6,623 bases of DNA from positions 1 through 6,623 of the forward strand of contig JAUWOI010000251.1 in assembly GCA_030612185.1 (NCBI GenBank). Reading direction: 5' to 3'. Shown here one piece after another: positions 1 through 5,818 of this stretch. The notes beneath the pieces were generated by a model that was not told the origin of the DNA, ran no database searches, and saw nothing but the letters and a program-made list of their open reading frames with translations. Position 1 is the stretch's first letter, and each line of letters begins with the position of its first letter. The translations under genes and the position numbers were made by a program. This stretch comes from Anaerolineae bacterium (GTDB taxonomy: Bacteria > Chloroflexota > Anaerolineae > B4-G1).

Positions 1-32
1 GTTGGTTGGTTGGTTGGTTGGTTAGTTGGTTG
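1..32. repeat. GTTG tetranucleotide microsatellite inside iorA
   Basis: Eight consecutive 4-nt units fill the first 32 bases: five GTTG, one GTTA variant (21-24), then two GTTG. The window begins inside the array, so its full length is unknown. On the coding (minus) strand it reads CCAA repeats and is translated in frame as repeated Gln-Pro-Thr-Asn. Because the unit is not a multiple of three, gain or loss of one unit would shift the iorA frame. Confidence 0.9.
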
Positions 33-1013
33 GATGGGGAGGCCAGCCTTGATGGCGCCGTCGCGGACGCGGGCGAGCGTGAGTTCGCCGGTCGAGGGGA
101 AGAATTCCTTGCCGATGACCTCCAACCCTAGCGCGCGGACGTGTTCCTCGATAAAGGGGTCCAGTTCCTCGACGACGATCAGCGTCTTGACCCCGGCGGC
201 GAAGTCGCGGATCATCCCCGCCGGCAGCGGATAGGTCATCCCCAGTTTGAGGAACGAGAAGCCGGCGAAGATCTCGCGGGCGTATTGGTAGGCCACCCCG
301 TTGCTGATGACGCCGACGCGCTTGTCTCCCCACTCGACCTGGTTGAGCGGGCAGGCTTCGGCGTACTCGGCCAGTGCGTGCAGACGGGCTTCGACCTCCG
401 GGTGGCGGAGGCGGGCGTGGGCGGGGATCATCACGTATTTACGCGGATCGTGCTCAAAGTGGGGCAGAGGGCCGGGTTCGCGTGGCCCGGCAGGCATCTC
501 CACCTCGACCGCGCCCTTGGAGTGGGAGAGACGAGTGGTGGAGCGCAGCATCACCGGCGTGTCGAACCGCTCGCTCAGTTCGAAGGCGAAGCGGGTGAAG
601 TCCTTCGCCTCCTGGCTATCGGCTGGCTCCAGGCAGGGGAACTTGCCGAAGCGGGCGTAGTGGCGGTTGTCCTGCTCGTTCTGGGAACTGAATGCGCCGG
701 GGTCGTCGGCGCTGACCAGCACCAGCCCCCCTCCCACGCCGGTATAGGAGAGGGTCATCAGACTGTCGGAAGCGACGTTGACGCCGACGTGCTTCATCAC
801 CGCCAGCGCGCGCGCCCCGGCGAAGGAGGCCCCGACGGCGGCATCCAGCGCGACTTTCTCGTTAGCGGCCCACTCGGCCCGCACGCCAGCGTACTGGGCC
901 AGCGCGGGCAGGATCTCTGTGCTGGGGGTGCCTGGATAGGCGGCAGCGTATCTGACGCCAGCCTCCCACGCGCCCAGCGCGATGGCCTCATTGCCCGAAA
1001 GCAGACGTTTCAT
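1..1013 (-). CDS. iorA: Indolepyruvate:ferredoxin oxidoreductase alpha subunit, IorA (C-terminal part cut off by window edge)
   Basis: By family knowledge this is the large subunit of the cytoplasmic iron-sulfur enzyme that oxidatively decarboxylates aryl pyruvates (transamination products of Trp, Phe, Tyr) to aryl-acetyl-CoA and reduces ferredoxin. The 337 complete codons cover the N-terminal pyrimidine-binding domain and the following transketolase-C-like domain. Family motifs read directly: YPGTPSTEI near residue 27, EWAANEKVALD near 46, MKHVGVNVASD near 74, and ADDPGAFSSQNEQD near 102. The C-terminal TPP/ferredoxin domain must lie left of position 1, and iorB is expected there too (inference). 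The ATG at 1013 is preceded by AAGGAG (1021-1026) with a 7-nt spacer, which fixes the start. The last visible codons translate a tetranucleotide repeat as QPTN units. This falls where the linker between domain II and the TPP domain is expected. The family assignment is very secure. Confidence 0.95.
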   Translation of the reverse strand, partial: MKRLLSGNEAIALGAWEAGVRYAAAYPGTPSTEILPALAQYAGVRAEWAANEKVALDAAVGASFAGARALAVMKHVGVNVASDSLMTLSYTGVGGGLVLVSADDPGAFSSQNEQDNRHYARFGKFPCLEPADSQEAKDFTRFAFELSERFDTPVMLRSTTRLSHSKGAVEVEMPAGPREPGPLPHFEHDPRKYVMIPAHARLRHPEVEARLHALAEYAEACPLNQVEWGDKRVGVISNGVAYQYAREIFAGFSFLKLGMTYPLPAGMIRDFAAGVKTLIVVEELDPFIEEHVRALGLEVIGKEFFPSTGELTLARVRDGAIKAGLPIQPTNQPTNQP

Positions 1014-1026
1014 TGGTTCACTCCTT

Positions 1027-1052
1027 GATTTCACCCCTCGATTTCATCCCTC
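1027..1052. repeat. 13-bp tandem duplication upstream of iorA
   Basis: Two adjacent copies of GATTTCAYCCCTC (1027-1039 and 1040-1052) differ at one base. They lie immediately upstream of the iorA ribosome binding site, within its 5' untranslated region if the promoter proposed at 1074-1102 is right. No function is evident. It may be simple slippage. Confidence 0.6.
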
Positions 1053-1073
1053 AAGATATTGATCACTGCCTTC

Positions 1074-1102
1074 AGTGTACCGCAGGAATGGCGAGGGGAC
1101 AA
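1074..1102 (-). promoter_or_regulatory. Candidate sigma70-type promoter for iorA
   Basis: On the minus strand, TTGTCC (1097-1102) and TACACT (1074-1079) match the -35 and -10 consensus at 4 of 6 bases each, with an ideal 17-nt spacer. This would give a leader of roughly 55 nt ahead of the iorA ATG. The site lies just beyond the putative terminator of the upstream gene, which suggests iorA is transcribed separately. It is a consensus match only. Confidence 0.35.
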
Positions 1103-1138
1103 GTGACAGCCCTCCCCCTGGCGGATGACAGAGGTCAC

Positions 1139-1180
1139 GAAAAAAGCAGCCCAGGCCATCGGATGGGCCGGGCCGCTGCG
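1139..1180 (-). terminator. Rho-independent terminator after the dehydrogenase-like gene
   Basis: Read on the minus strand, a GC-rich interrupted stem pairs GCAG with CTGC, CCC with GGG, and GGCC with GGCC around a short loop. A run of about seven T follows, seen as A's near 1139-1145 on the plus strand. It begins a few bases after the TGA of the 1188-2090 gene, where an intrinsic terminator should lie. The stem has bulges, so its strength is uncertain. Boundaries are good to about one base. Confidence 0.6.
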
Positions 1181-1187
1181 TCATGGA

Positions 1188-2090
1188 TCAGTCTAATACA
1201 TGTACTTGCGGTATGAGCGGGATGCGCTCAATGAGGTCAATGAAGTCCTCGGAGGTGATCTGGTCGTCAGGCTTGGGGATGAGGACGCGACACAGGGCTT
1301 CCATCACGTTGGTGCCGAAGGAGCGACCCGCCAGGCGGGGCGTGGTCGTCACCAGGATGTGCAGGTTGCGCTTCTGGAGTTCCTCGACGTTTCGGGCTGT
1401 GGTCGTGTTGGTGACAATGACCTTACCGCTCAGGTCGTCGGGCAGGTTGGACCAGACCTGGATGAAGTCACCCGTGATGATGTCGGCCTGCTCGTAGTAG
1501 TGAGTATATTTGGTCGAGGGCTGCTTCTCCTGTTGATCTCCCTGTGCGTAGAACAACGAGAATGGTAACTGAGTAAGCAGTGGCAGGAGCAATGCAGCCA
1601 GCATGTGAACGGTGCGCAGGCTGCGAATGGGGATAGGCAGGCCGAGCGTGAATATAAGATCGCCGAAGGTGACGTTGCAGCCAGCATCCACCAGTGCCTT
1701 CGCCATGCCGTAGCGGTCCACAGCCGTCGTCTGAAGCACCCGCTTACCCTCGAGTTCGATGCCGTGCTCCTCCAACGCCCGCAGCGCGTAGGGGGCCAGG
1801 AGGTGCTTGAGGCCGTTGCCATCGCCGACTTTGGAGATTTTGATCGCCTGACGGATGCGCCGGGCGTCGCGCCAGTAATAGCGACGGCCGGCGACGAGTT
1901 GATAGAACTCGGTGCCCCCTACACCGAAAGCGTCCACTTTGCCATCGTACTCCCGGTACATCTGGATGGCCTTCTCGAAGTCACCATTGGTGCCCTGACG
2001 ACTGATCCAGAAGTGTTCCCCCAGGAACTCGGCCTCGGTGGTGTGATCGCGGGTCGCAGAACCCACGCTGATGCTGAGCACTTTTTTCAT
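1188..2090 (-). CDS. Conserved protein of the 'quinate 5-dehydrogenase' type, function unproven
   Basis: I recognise this 300-aa protein as resembling a family often annotated quinate 5-dehydrogenase in Chloroflexi and Firmicutes; I know of no firm biochemical support for that name. Recalled family landmarks are present: an N-terminal strand with SISVGSATRDH (residues 7-16), DAFGVGGTEFY (53-63), TTAVDRYGMAKAL (121-133), FGDLIFTLGLPIPIRSL (142-158), VTNTTTARNVEEL (226-238) and TTTPRLAGRSFGTNVMEA (248-265). A hydrophobic stretch at about 161-181 may be a buried helix or a membrane contact. I see no classical GxGxxG nucleotide-binding loop, so NAD(P) use is not evident. Start: ATG at 2090 is preceded by AAAGGAG (2097-2103) with 6-nt spacing; a TTG three bases earlier would sit too close to it. 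The gene follows the acyltransferase stop by 16 bp and is probably cotranscribed with it. Confidence 0.8.
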   Translation of the reverse strand: MKKVLSISVGSATRDHTTEAEFLGEHFWISRQGTNGDFEKAIQMYREYDGKVDAFGVGGTEFYQLVAGRRYYWRDARRIRQAIKISKVGDGNGLKHLLAPYALRALEEHGIELEGKRVLQTTAVDRYGMAKALVDAGCNVTFGDLIFTLGLPIPIRSLRTVHMLAALLLPLLTQLPFSLFYAQGDQQEKQPSTKYTHYYEQADIITGDFIQVWSNLPDDLSGKVIVTNTTTARNVEELQKRNLHILVTTTPRLAGRSFGTNVMEALCRVLIPKPDDQITSEDFIDLIERIPLIPQVHVLD

Positions 2091-2096
2091 CAAACT

Positions 2097-2103
2097 CTCC
2101 TTT
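2097..2103 (-). promoter_or_regulatory. Ribosome binding site that selects the ATG at 2090
   Basis: AAAGGAG on the minus strand lies 6 nt ahead of the ATG at 2090. An in-frame TTG at 2093 would leave only 3 nt, so the shorter 300-aa product is preferred. Confidence 0.75.
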
Positions 2104-2106
2104 ATT

Positions 2107-3078
2107 CTATGGGTGTTGCTCCGGCCACACCGGAACGAACATCGCCCACTGCTCCGGCCGGGCGCGGATGAACTCCTCCAGCCAACCGGTCACACGCCGC
2201 AGGTTGACCAGCAAGTCCTCGTCCCGGTCGCCGGTGCGGACCATCTCCAGCGGCGGAGAGAGGCGCATCACGTTGCCCTTCTGTGGGTCGCACCGGGGGC
2301 TGGCTACGACGATGATCGCATCGGTCTTGAGTGCCAGCCGGACGTGACCTGTCGGCAGCGGGGCCAGGCGGCCGAAGAACTCGACCCCCCTCCGGCTCCC
2401 CCCTGGGATGGGGGAGGGCTCAACCAATTGCTCCATATCATCTACGGGCCGATCCACGCCGGTCAGCACAACCCCCCCGGTGCGCAGGCGCTTGATGGCC
2501 TCCCGCAATGCCGGGACACTGATGGACGTCAGATGCACACCGGCGCTCGCGCGCATGCGGTCCATCAGGTCGAAGCCTCCGGCCGGCGGGGCCGCCAGCC
2601 CCAATACCTGGATCTCCAGCCCGTGAGCAGCCAGCGCCAGGATACCCAGGTCGAAATTGCCGGTATGGGTCCCGACGATGATCACCCCCTTGCCGCGCTG
2701 CAGCGCCTGTTCGAGGTGTGCACGGGTGTCGGGGGGAATGTGGATGGCTGCACGTATCGTCTCCGGTTCCCGGCCTACCAAATGCCAGAGGTCGTAGTCG
2801 TTGCGCGCGTTATTGTGGAAGACCTGGCGCACCAGCCGGTGCAGCGTCTCCTCGTCCACCTTCGGGCCCACTACCTGGCGCAGATTGGCATACACGATCT
2901 GGTAGACGTCTGGTTTGAGCCAATTGATCAGTCCGGCGATGAGGCCCGCCACGGAGTACCCGATGAAGGGGGGCACGCATTTGCTGAGGAACATCCCCGC
3001 GCCGGTGATCAGGCGGCTGCTGAGGAACCGCTGGAGCGGTGTGAGTTTGGATTTCTTAGGATGGTGATCTTCTGACAT
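2107..3078 (-). CDS. LpxL/HtrB/PatA-like lysophospholipid acyltransferase
   Basis: A 323-aa protein of the bacterial lipid A biosynthesis acyltransferase superfamily (LpxL/HtrB, PatA). Members transfer acyl chains to lipid A precursors or to phosphatidylinositol mannosides at the inner membrane face. The catalytic H-x4-D motif is visible as HTGNFD (H138, D143). The family's FFGRLAPLPTGHVRLAL block lies at about 234-250, and the C-terminal PEQWAMFVPVW (308-318) matches the usual PEQW ending. A hydrophobic N-terminal stretch (about 23-55) could be the membrane anchor. The true acceptor lipid is unknown; in an organism without lipid A it may be a glycolipid. The ATG at 3078 is chosen over a TTG 60 bases upstream because AGGAGG (3086-3091) lies 7 nt before it. 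Residues about 220-232 are encoded by a C/G-rich palindromic repeat. It lies 56 bp after sbcD and 16 bp before the dehydrogenase-like gene. Confidence 0.85.
   Translation of the reverse strand: MSEDHHPKKSKLTPLQRFLSSRLITGAGMFLSKCVPPFIGYSVAGLIAGLINWLKPDVYQIVYANLRQVVGPKVDEETLHRLVRQVFHNNARNDYDLWHLVGREPETIRAAIHIPPDTRAHLEQALQRGKGVIIVGTHTGNFDLGILALAAHGLEIQVLGLAAPPAGGFDLMDRMRASAGVHLTSISVPALREAIKRLRTGGVVLTGVDRPVDDMEQLVEPSPIPGGSRRGVEFFGRLAPLPTGHVRLALKTDAIIVVASPRCDPQKGNVMRLSPPLEMVRTGDRDEDLLVNLRRVTGWLEEFIRARPEQWAMFVPVWPEQHP
2385..2419. repeat. C/G-rich palindromic repeat inside the acyltransferase gene
   Basis: A run of six C (2385-2390) is followed by a perfect 7-bp inverted repeat, CTCCCCC (2396-2402) and GGGGGAG (2410-2416), with the loop CTGGGAT. 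It resembles small GC palindromic elements I recall between genes in Chloroflexi and other bacteria (recollection, not a search). Here it is translated in frame as PSPIPGGSRRG between the DRP and VEFFG segments of the acyltransferase. Confidence 0.6.
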
Positions 3079-3085
3079 CAACGTG

Positions 3086-3091
3086 CCTCCT
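3086..3091 (-). promoter_or_regulatory. Strong Shine-Dalgarno that fixes the acyltransferase start
   Basis: AGGAGG on the minus strand lies 7 nt upstream of the ATG at 3078. The longer reading from TTG at 3138 would add 20 residues without family resemblance and would overlap the sbcD stop, so the ATG is preferred. Confidence 0.8.
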
Positions 3092-3134
3092 GCGCTGGCT
3101 GCTCGGCAGGGCCACTCTTCAGGTAACCGCACTG

Positions 3135-4361
3135 TCAATCGTCATCTCCGGCGAAGATGGCCTCAGCGTGTTTCAGCAGCACCTCGGCCCGCTCTGGATC
3201 CGTGTTCTTCGTCTCCAGGTACTTCGCCAGTAGTTCGCGGTCGGTCATCTCCTCCGGGGCCAGGCTCCCCAGCCGCACCCGCGCCTCCCGCTCGACCTTA
3301 CGGTTGATGCCGCCAACAAAGTAAGCATCGGACAGCAGCCCGCGCACGTCCCGGTCGCGCACCAGAGGCTCCTGGTCGGCCCGCAGATGCAGGATCAGTC
3401 GCACCACAGCGCCCTGCAGGTCGTGGGCGGCGACCGCCTGCTGCAGCGCCATCAGCGGGTTGAGAGCATGTCGCACGTCAGCGCGCACAGTGACGAAGGG
3501 GCGGGCGTCCACCTCGACGAACTCCCACGTCGTCTCCCCCCGCGCCAGTTCCACCCAGCAGAACCCCTTCGGCTGCCCCTCCTCGCCGAAGTCAATCCGC
3601 TCCAGGCTGCCAGCGTAGACCACCGGCGGATAGCCACCATCGTTGAGGCTTTGGTGCTTGTGAACATGACCGAGCGCGACGTAGTCCCAGGCCGGGTCAG
3701 CCAGCGCCGACTTGAGGATGACCGCGTCTCGCCCGATCATCACGCTTCGTTCGGAGCCGAAGGTCGCGCCGGAGACGGTCAGGTGAGCCGCCAGCACCGC
3801 TGGGACGTCTGGGGTCAGTTTGGCCGCCAGCGCGTGGATGTTGTCGGTGACGATGTCTCTTAGTGTCTGGTCTAACTGCTCAACGGATAAGCCCCTGTAT
3901 TCATCGTGGGCCAGGAGCCGTTGGCGGACCGGGTAGGGGACGGTGGCAACCTGCACCGGACCACGGCGGGTCTCAATGTGGTGTATATCCTCGACCCGCC
4001 CCACAACGACGTTGGGCACGTCGAGCGTGCGGAAGATGTCCACGCTGGAGGCTCGCTGAACCATTGTAGGCAGGTCGTGGTTGCCCACCAGAAGGACGAC
4101 CGGCACCCCGGCGTCGGCCAGCCGCTTGACACGGCGGGCGAAGGCGCGCTGGTAGGTGGGGCTGGGGTTGCGGCGCTTATAGGCATCCCCGGCAAAGATC
4201 ACCAGATCCACCTCACGCCCCAGGCCGTAGTCAATCAGTTCGTCGAAGCGGCGCAGGAAGTCCAATACCCGTCCGTTGACGCCGGTGGCCGGGTCCAGCC
4301 GGCCGTAGTTTTCCATGCCGACGTGGAGGTCGGCGAAGTGCAGGAGACGGATTCTATTCAT
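3135..4361 (-). CDS. sbcD: SbcD/Mre11-type DNA repair exonuclease (metallophosphoesterase)
   Basis: By family knowledge this is the Mn-dependent nuclease subunit that, with the SMC-like ATPase SbcC/Rad50, opens hairpins and resects double-strand-break ends in the cytoplasm. The 408-aa protein shows the five phosphoesterase motifs in order: D11-L-H13, G58-D59, GNHD (93-96), AAHLTV with H193, and GHVH (231-234). The block VYAGSLERIDFGEEG (248-262) is characteristic of SbcD and Mre11. The C-terminal part (about 280-408) would be the capping and partner-binding region. Length is normal for the family. The ATG at 4361 is preceded by AAAGG with a short spacer. No sbcC or rad50 lies next to it: downstream is the acyltransferase gene and upstream is the divergent HEPN-MNT pair. 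It probably heads the three-gene unit ending at the terminator near 1140-1180. Confidence 0.93.
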   Translation of the reverse strand: MNRIRLLHFADLHVGMENYGRLDPATGVNGRVLDFLRRFDELIDYGLGREVDLVIFAGDAYKRRNPSPTYQRAFARRVKRLADAGVPVVLLVGNHDLPTMVQRASSVDIFRTLDVPNVVVGRVEDIHHIETRRGPVQVATVPYPVRQRLLAHDEYRGLSVEQLDQTLRDIVTDNIHALAAKLTPDVPAVLAAHLTVSGATFGSERSVMIGRDAVILKSALADPAWDYVALGHVHKHQSLNDGGYPPVVYAGSLERIDFGEEGQPKGFCWVELARGETTWEFVEVDARPFVTVRADVRHALNPLMALQQAVAAHDLQGAVVRLILHLRADQEPLVRDRDVRGLLSDAYFVGGINRKVEREARVRLGSLAPEEMTDRELLAKYLETKNTDPERAEVLLKHAEAIFAGDDD

Positions 4362-4363
4362 GG

Positions 4364-4392
4364 TTGCCTTTTCGCCCTGGATGTACTATACT
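4364..4392 (+). promoter_or_regulatory. Candidate promoter giving a nearly leaderless HEPN-MNT transcript
   Basis: TATACT (4387-4392) matches the -10 consensus at 5 of 6 bases. TTGCCT (4364-4369) is a partial -35 at the ideal 17-nt spacing. Transcription would start around 4399-4403, at or just before the HEPN ATG (4403), and no Shine-Dalgarno precedes that ATG. On the minus strand TATAGT (4385-4390) overlaps it and could be the sbcD -10, though I see no convincing -35. The two divergent promoters may therefore interfere. Confidence 0.4.
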
Positions 4393-4402
4393 ATGCACAG
4401 TT

Positions 4403-4813
4403 ATGGACGAACCAGATCTGATCAACTGGGAAGCAGTTCTTGTCTATCTCGACGGTGCCCGGGATGCACTGCGAAGCGCGTAGTACAACCTCGACGGTGA
4501 CTTCTACGGCGTTGCTGTCAATCGGGCGTACTACGCTTTCTTCTACACTGCCACAGCCCTGCTCCTGACACTAGATCTCACTCGGAGCAAACACTCCGGT
4601 GTGCTGGCTGCCTTTCGGGAGTATTTTGTCAAACCGGGCACCTTCCCGGTCCAGGACAGCCATGATTATGGAGAGGCCTTTGAATTACGAAATGTCACTG
4701 ACTATGAGATGTTGGGAAGGGCGGATAAAGCCCAGGCCCATACCGTTGTTGAAAATGCTAAGCGTTTCGTCGAACACTGCGAGATCTATTTGACCACAGA
4801 AGGCTACCTGTGA
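4403..4813 (+). pseudogene. HEPN-domain protein (UPF0332-like) interrupted by in-frame TAG
   Basis: One reading frame of 136 codons from ATG 4403 to TGA 4811-4813 reads as a complete small HEPN protein, except for TAG at codon 27 (4481-4483). Helix 2 follows as NRAYYAFFYTATALLL (40-55), then SKHSGVLAAF (62-71), FVKPG (75-79), and FELRNVTDY (93-101), which matches the conserved LR..aDY block of the family. HEPN proteins paired with MNT nucleotidyltransferases are known or proposed toxins, some of them RNases. The canonical R-x4-6-H RNase motif is not evident here, so activity would be doubtful even without the stop. No in-frame start lies between the TAG and helix 2; the first is GTG 4601, inside the domain. 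TAG is the normal stop of several neighbours, so recoding is unlikely. A sequencing error at one base is the main alternative. GTGA overlap couples it to the next gene. Confidence 0.8.
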
Positions 4814-5178
4814 AAGAGCGCTCCTTATCTCACCTGACATCCAACGAGCGGGCGGCTGTCACGGAGTACATCGCCCGTATCCGCAGTCGTTTTCCCGACC
4901 GCGTTCTCGACGTGATCCTTTTTGGCTCCAAAGTCCGGGGGGACGCTGACATCGAATCAGATATTGACTTGTTAGTATTGGTAGACACCGAGAATAACGA
5001 ATTCCGCTCTGAACTGTGGCGCGTCGCGTCCGATGTCTCGTTGGGTTACAACGTGGTGCTCTCACCACGGGTGTTTGGTCAGGCTCGCTGGGCTGAGACA
5101 CGGCGGATTCGCCTCCCCTTGTACCGTGCGATTGTGGCGGATGGTGTCCCCCTGACATCCGAACGTATCCCCGCCTAG
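4810..5178 (+). CDS. MNT-type minimal nucleotidyltransferase (putative HEPN antitoxin)
   Basis: A 122-aa single-domain protein of the polymerase-beta nucleotidyltransferase fold. The signature GS-x10-DxD is intact: G39-S40 in ILFGSKVRG and D51-I-D53 before LLVLVD. By family knowledge, MNT proteins encoded beside HEPN proteins act as antitoxins, and in the MntA/HepT pair by adenylylating the toxin; extending that to this pair is inference. Where a third acidic residue would be expected in the later strand, the sequence reads YNVVLSP with N81, although I believe relatives vary here. The start is GTG 4810, preceded by AGAAGG (4798-4803), and overlaps the HEPN stop by 4 bp, indicating translational coupling. 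Codons such as TTA and AAT make it less GC-biased than flanking genes, consistent with acquisition. It converges with the HIT gene across 78 bp in which I found no good terminator. Confidence 0.85.
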   Translation: MKERSLSHLTSNERAAVTEYIARIRSRFPDRVLDVILFGSKVRGDADIESDIDLLVLVDTENNEFRSELWRVASDVSLGYNVVLSPRVFGQARWAETRRIRLPLYRAIVADGVPLTSERIPA

Positions 5179-5256
5179 CCTATTCCTTCCCCTCATTATT
5201 CATCGCCATACAGCGCCGCGCTGGCCTGCTAATTGTTGCCTTTCCGCGCACGGTCT

Positions 5257-5760
5257 CTACGCGCTGTTTAACCTTTCCATTGCCTCGCGAATCTGCCGGG
5301 CAAGGGAAGCCATCTCCTTATTCGACAGTTTCAGAATCCCCATCTCAAATCTCAGGGCCTCCAGTTGCTGTTCCTCGTAAGGCACACCGGGCGGCAGAGG
5401 CGCAATGTGCCAGTGGACGTGCTGATTCCCCTGCTGACTGCCGAGGGAGAGGATGTAAACCCGCTCGGTGGGGACGACCTGGCGCACTGCCTCGGCCACG
5501 CGATAAATGAGTCGTTGAAGAGCAAGGTATTCGTCGAGCGTGAAGTCACCCGTCACGTGCTCCCGATGTTCCCGTGGCGCGACCACTGTGTAACCGTAGA
5601 GCGTGGGATACTTGTTGAGGAAGACAATCGCCCTGTCGTCCTCGTAGATGATGTGATGGCGATAATTGGGATTCCTCGCGACCATCTCGCAGATGAAACA
5701 AGGGCCATGTTGGGAACGCTGAACGTAGGCTTCTATGTCAAAAGGCTGGCGTTGGGACAC
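5257..5760 (-). CDS. HIT-family nucleotide hydrolase/transferase
   Basis: A 167-aa histidine-triad protein, a cytoplasmic superfamily that hydrolyses or transfers nucleotidyl groups (Ap4A-type dinucleotides, AMP-lysine, ADP- or UDP-sugar chemistry). The active-site triad is H114-V-H116-W-H118 in GNQHVHWHIAPLP. The N-terminal half has IIYEDDRAIVFLNKYP (37-52) and GYTVVAPREHREHV (56-69), the usual substrate-pocket strands. CFIC at 21-24 supplies two cysteines that could belong to a zinc site like that of other HIT branches; I cannot name the other ligands. The exact substrate cannot be told. Start GTG 5760 is chosen because AAAGGAG (5769-5775) lies 8 nt upstream and no in-frame ATG is closer. 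It lies 156 bp downstream of herA on the same strand. Confidence 0.92.
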   Translation of the reverse strand: MSQRQPFDIEAYVQRSQHGPCFICEMVARNPNYRHHIIYEDDRAIVFLNKYPTLYGYTVVAPREHREHVTGDFTLDEYLALQRLIYRVAEAVRQVVPTERVYILSLGSQQGNQHVHWHIAPLPPGVPYEEQQLEALRFEMGILKLSNKEMASLARQIREAMERLNSA

Positions 5761-5775
5761 AGATGGGGCTCCTTT

Positions 5776-5793
5776 GAGTCAGACTCCTGAGTC
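5776..5793. repeat. Alternating GAGTC/GACTC half-sites at the HIT gene start
   Basis: Three 5-mers, GAGTC (5776-5780), GACTC (5782-5786) and GAGTC (5789-5793), alternate in orientation. The middle one can pair with either neighbour. They lie directly upstream of the HIT Shine-Dalgarno (5769-5775). They could be an operator or a small mRNA hairpin near the ribosome site, but the arms are short and chance is possible. Confidence 0.4.
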
Positions 5794-5818
5794 CATTGCT
5801 GACATCTCTACATGGAAA

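Noticed and set aside
141..1028. Long plus-strand open frame of 295 codons
   Set aside because: It is antisense to iorA, whose minus-strand frame carries unmistakable family motifs. The plus-strand translation shows no recognisable domain and reflects the high GC content.
2071..3075. Long plus-strand open frame of 334 codons
   Set aside because: It is antisense to the acyltransferase gene, which has its catalytic HTGNFD motif and a strong ribosome binding site. The plus-strand product has no recognisable features.
3387..4421. Plus-strand open frames opposite sbcD (3387-3863 and 3906-4421)
   Set aside because: All five phosphoesterase motifs lie on the minus strand in one continuous frame, and the plus-strand frames are shadows of it.
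4481..4483. TAG as a recoded sense codon in the HEPN gene
   Set aside because: TAG is used as the ordinary stop by the acyltransferase, MNT, HIT and herA genes in this window, and no recoding signal is visible.
5211..5223. Small hairpin CAGCG-CCG-CGCTG between the converging MNT and HIT genes as a bidirectional terminator
   Set aside because: The stem is only 5 bp and no clear T run follows on either strand, so it is too weak to call.
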